Assembly (NCBI GenBank): GCA_013336525.1
Contig: JAAXTM010000002.1
Span: forward strand, 620,001 to 684,000
Reading direction: 5' to 3'
DNA: 64,000 nucleotides
DNA from: Geobacteraceae bacterium
GTDB taxonomy: Bacteria > Desulfobacterota > Desulfuromonadia > Geobacterales > Pseudopelobacteraceae
In this document: piece after piece, positions 61,619 through 64,000 of the stretch
Layout of the letters: every line of letters starts with the position of its first letter
Position numbering within the stretch: the first letter of the stretch is position 1
Made by a program: the position numbers and the translations under genes
Notes under the pieces: model-generated
What the model saw: only the letters and a program-made list of their open reading frames with translations
Databases searched by the model: none
Told to the model about the DNA's origin: nothing

Positions 61619-62242
61619 TTAGTTTACGCTGTAGCTCACATTGCCGCCGGCACAATTATAATCGATCTCGCGCGTGACCATCCGCGATATTTTACCGGAT
61701 ACAACATTTATTTTACGCGCAAATATGACAATTTTATTGTTGAGATAACTGTAAGTTCCCACAATAGCCTCGGTTTGATCGTATTCATCCTTTTTTATCT
61801 CGGAAATTTTTCTCGAAAGCACCACCAGACCCTTCTCATTCAGATTGAAGAATTTTGCGAACTCAACCTGCGTTATTTTTGTGCTGCAGACAGAACTGAG
61901 ACTGCCGCGCATCAACTCCCCCATCAACAGACCTTGAGATGCCGGGGCAAATGATTGAATATCAACAAAGTCGGTAATCAGCACAGAATAATCTTTGCTG
62001 TCGTTTCCACTGGAGCATTTTGACCTGTTTTCAGACAGCGTACCATCTTCCGTGACGCATGGTTCTGTACAAAGTTCGCGGGCAATATCATTGAATATCG
62101 GTTTCAACTCGGTTGACTCCAACAGCTGGTTAAAAGTTTTGCCGGAGCATGTACTATAACGCTTTACCGGGTTCTGGGATGCACAACCTGTGAAGAAGAC
62201 CGCCAAACAAACAGCTGCCAGTGCAGTTTTATTTATTTTCAT
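61619..62242 (-). CDS. FlgO-like lipoprotein
   Basis: Predicted outer-membrane lipoprotein of 207 residues with signal and lipobox LAVFFTGCASQ (Cys at residue 20). The mature part has the alpha/beta pattern of the FlgO domain: VLITDFVDIQSFAPASQ, LLMGELMRGSLSS, then EAIVGTYSYLNNKIVIFARK and a final extracytoplasmic strand. Extra cysteines occur near the middle, in a CTEPCVTEDGTLSENRSKC segment, and might form disulphides. It follows a similar lipoprotein gene after one base, so they form an operon. No flagellar gene is near. Function in envelope trafficking is unknown. Confidence 0.75.
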   Translation of the reverse strand: MKINKTALAAVCLAVFFTGCASQNPVKRYSTCSGKTFNQLLESTELKPIFNDIARELCTEPCVTEDGTLSENRSKCSSGNDSKDYSVLITDFVDIQSFAPASQGLLMGELMRGSLSSVCSTKITQVEFAKFFNLNEKGLVVLSRKISEIKKDEYDQTEAIVGTYSYLNNKIVIFARKINVVSGKISRMVTREIDYNCAGGNVSYSVN

Positions 62243-62243
62243 A

Positions 62244-62849
62244 CTATTTAATCCCGTCGCTGACTATTTTCATTGTATTTGTGACCTTCTCTCTCTGGAC
62301 TGGAGCTTTAGGCAGCATATTGACCGGTAAGTACGTTTGGGCCGAGGAAATCACTAAGCCGGTGTTCACGTCAATAACACGTGCATTTATTGTCATGTTT
62401 CCTTCTGCAACAGAATATGTGCCGGTAACAACACCACTTATTTTGTATTCATCCCGCAGTTTATTGATGTCTCTGCTCAGAAAAAACTCTCCTGCTGCAT
62501 TGACATCGACCCCTTTAGACAGCCTTATCTCTATTACCCGCCATTTATGCATCTGCAGTCCATAAATCAGGTTCTCGGCAATCAAACGGCCCAGTGCCGT
62601 TGTGTCGTCGATTTTGTCCAGATTTGTAAAACTTGTTACAACGTAGACGTTCGAAAAACTTTTGTCAGAAGCGTTCTTGTCAAGTTGATCTGCAAGGTTT
62701 TTCATTTTGTCGTTAAACTCCCCGACCGGAGGAAGAACAACGTTGTTTTCTATTTGAGCTGAGCTGTCGGTAATTGAATGCGTTGCGCAGCCGCCGGCAA
62801 GGCAGATAATGGACATAGCCATCATGGCTCCCAACAAGATTCTCATCAT
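62244..62849 (-). CDS. FlgO-like lipoprotein
   Basis: Lipoprotein of about 201 residues with lipobox CLAGGCATHS. A FlgO-like domain is clear: YVVTSFTNLDKIDDTTALGR, LIAENLIYGLQMHKWRVIEI, DINKLRDEYKISGVVTGTYS and a final AQTYLPVN-type strand. Starts at 62849 or 62846 (AGGAG is 3 or 6 bases upstream), not at the GTG of the longer frame. It precedes the sister lipoprotein gene by one base and is separated from the haemagglutinin-like gene by 119 bases. Confidence 0.8.
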   Translation of the reverse strand: MMRILLGAMMAMSIICLAGGCATHSITDSSAQIENNVVLPPVGEFNDKMKNLADQLDKNASDKSFSNVYVVTSFTNLDKIDDTTALGRLIAENLIYGLQMHKWRVIEIRLSKGVDVNAAGEFFLSRDINKLRDEYKISGVVTGTYSVAEGNMTINARVIDVNTGLVISSAQTYLPVNMLPKAPVQREKVTNTMKIVSDGIK

Positions 62850-62968
62850 TTTCTCCTTTAACACTCTTTACTCTTAATGCACGACATGATTCATTCGCAG
62901 TGCAGCCCTTATATCATCTAACCGTAAACGCTGTAAAGGAAGCTTAAAAATATCACCTGCCAAACAAA

Positions 62969-64000
62969 TCAGAAGTCAATGAGTTTCGGCTCCGTCTCGG
63001 GCGTATTAAATGCATGGCTGTAATCTATGCCTGACACCATTGGCGCGATGTTGAAATAATCATTGAAAAATGCCATCATCCCCATGGTCCCGAATCGTTC
63101 GGCATTAACAGCCAAAGCATTTGTTGCTGTTCTCAAATCAATCAACTCATTATAATGATCCATCTCTCTTCCCATAACGGCCGCACCATTATATAGACCC
63201 AAACTCCCGATTTGTGTTTTCACATCACCTACAAGCGTGAGAAAGGGGGGATTCCCTTTCAGATTGACGGTAACAGGAGCGAGTTCACTTGTTGTTGTAA
63301 GATCAAGCGGACTGGAGTTGTTCATGGTCCCGGCAATGGTCGCGCCGGTTATATGCAGTATTGAGGCAGCAGGGTTGGATAAAGTGACCTTGTCAACGGC
63401 TGTTGCTGAAACAGAATCAGTACTGATGCCGGATATATTCAAGCCAGCGCCGGCCGTAAGAGTTGTCGGACCGGTCGTATTGAGAATTACTGCCAGATCG
63501 TTCTTGTCGGTTATCCGGGTTGTTGCGCCTGCTACGGTCAAGGCGCCGCCAAAATCGTTATCGGCATTGGCCAAGGTAACCGGCTGACCGGAAGCGCTTA
63601 TTGACGTCGCACCGCTAACGGCCAATGGACCGGAGCCGGTAATTGCCCCGTTGTTTGTAAGGATCAGTCCTCCGCCGGCCTGGTTAATGCCGGTAATCGT
63701 CAATAGAGGCGAACCGGTTGTCAGGATGATGTCGCCACTGGTGCTATTGGTGGCATTTAGATCGGCAATCGTATTGGTTCCGTTGCCGACGAGGTTTTGA
63801 CCGCTGCCTGACAGCGTCGTCAGAAGCCCGGCAGCCGTCAGAGAACCTTCGCTCCCCTCGGTAATTGCACCGGAACCGGCGTTTAGTATGGTGTCACCGC
63901 CAAGAATGACAGCATTGTTGTACTCTTGCCCAGCCGTTCCGGTCGTTGCAACCAATCCTCCGTTGATATAGGTCGTGCCTCCGGGCTTCACCGTCAGACT
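62969..64000 (-). CDS. filamentous haemagglutinin-like / autotransporter-repeat protein, C-terminal fragment
   Basis: Only the C-terminal 340 or so residues are in the window; the frame is open through the last base, and the GTG at 63991 is an internal valine, not a start. The reading is low-complexity beta-helix repeat: units like GTNTIADLNATNSTSGDIIL, VTLANADNDFGGALTVAGAT and KNDLAVILNTTGPTTLTAGA, rich in G, T, N and A, as in haemagglutinin or S-layer-like passenger domains. The tail (RTATNALAVNAERFGTMGMM ... PETEPKLIDF) is not a typical autotransporter barrel. The secretion mode cannot be judged from this fragment. Confidence 0.7.
   Translation of the reverse strand, partial: SLTVKPGGTTYINGGLVATTGTAGQEYNNAVILGGDTILNAGSGAITEGSEGSLTAAGLLTTLSGSGQNLVGNGTNTIADLNATNSTSGDIILTTGSPLLTITGINQAGGGLILTNNGAITGSGPLAVSGATSISASGQPVTLANADNDFGGALTVAGATTRITDKNDLAVILNTTGPTTLTAGAGLNISGISTDSVSATAVDKVTLSNPAASILHITGATIAGTMNNSSPLDLTTTSELAPVTVNLKGNPPFLTLVGDVKTQIGSLGLYNGAAVMGREMDHYNELIDLRTATNALAVNAERFGTMGMMAFFNDYFNIAPMVSGIDYSHAFNTPETEPKLIDF

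Overview
The window looks like chromosomal DNA of a Geobacter-type deltaproteobacterium (Desulfuromonadia / Geobacterales). This is inferred from gene content: a divIVA - YggU - FKBP neighbourhood, a zinc-ribbon/DUF3426 protein, a GH57 glycosidase beside a nucleotidyltransferase-phosphomutase fusion, a Wza/Wzz/Wzi export set, and the styles of intergenic repeats. No rRNA, tRNA, CRISPR array, transposase or phage gene was recognised. No taxonomic marker was searched, so the assignment is tentative.

Layout. 0-10 kb is mostly housekeeping: uvrC (minus strand), amtB behind a good sigma-54 promoter, two cell-envelope proteins (a TPR/TolA-like coiled-coil protein and a LysM protein), divIVA, a DUF167 protein, an FKBP isomerase with a Cys/His insert, then a convergent terminator. 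10-19 kb (minus) is a carbohydrate and signalling block: a DUF2400 protein, galT, GH57 amylase-like enzyme, a sugar-nucleotidyltransferase fused to a degenerate phosphomannomutase domain, and a response regulator/histidine kinase pair. cysS and a VanZ-like gene follow.

21-52 kb (minus) is one large surface-polysaccharide locus. It starts with export and length control (Wzz without a kinase domain, a Wza-like lipoprotein, Wzi). Next come a PglF/PglC/PglE-like initiation set, glycosyltransferases, methyltransferases, Wzy, a polysialyltransferase-like protein and Wzx. The last part is a twelve-gene, tightly coupled operon for a legionaminic-acid-type nonulosonate (legB, legC, legG, legI, a PglD-like acetyltransferase, a CBS-nucleotidyltransferase, a cytidylyltransferase). 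That operon also carries three Gfo/Idh/MocA oxidoreductases, an SDR and a class-III aminotransferase, which suggests an unusually modified sugar.

52-64 kb holds a HepT/MntA-type toxin-antitoxin pair with a second minimal nucleotidyltransferase, an orphan gmd, a PiT phosphate transporter with its PhoU-like partner, uppP, radC, hemG, a CbpA-like DnaJ protein, two FlgO-like lipoproteins, and the C-terminal end of a filamentous-haemagglutinin-like protein that runs off the window.

The non-coding DNA is rich in palindromic and short-period repeats. The main ones are a 129-bp cruciform-like sequence ending on the cysS stop codon, inverted repeats bracketing a GxxExxY gene, and two homologous composite elements in opposite orientation around hemG and the dnaJ-like gene. 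Scars of a sugar transferase and an epimerase lie between the pglF-like and pglC-like genes.
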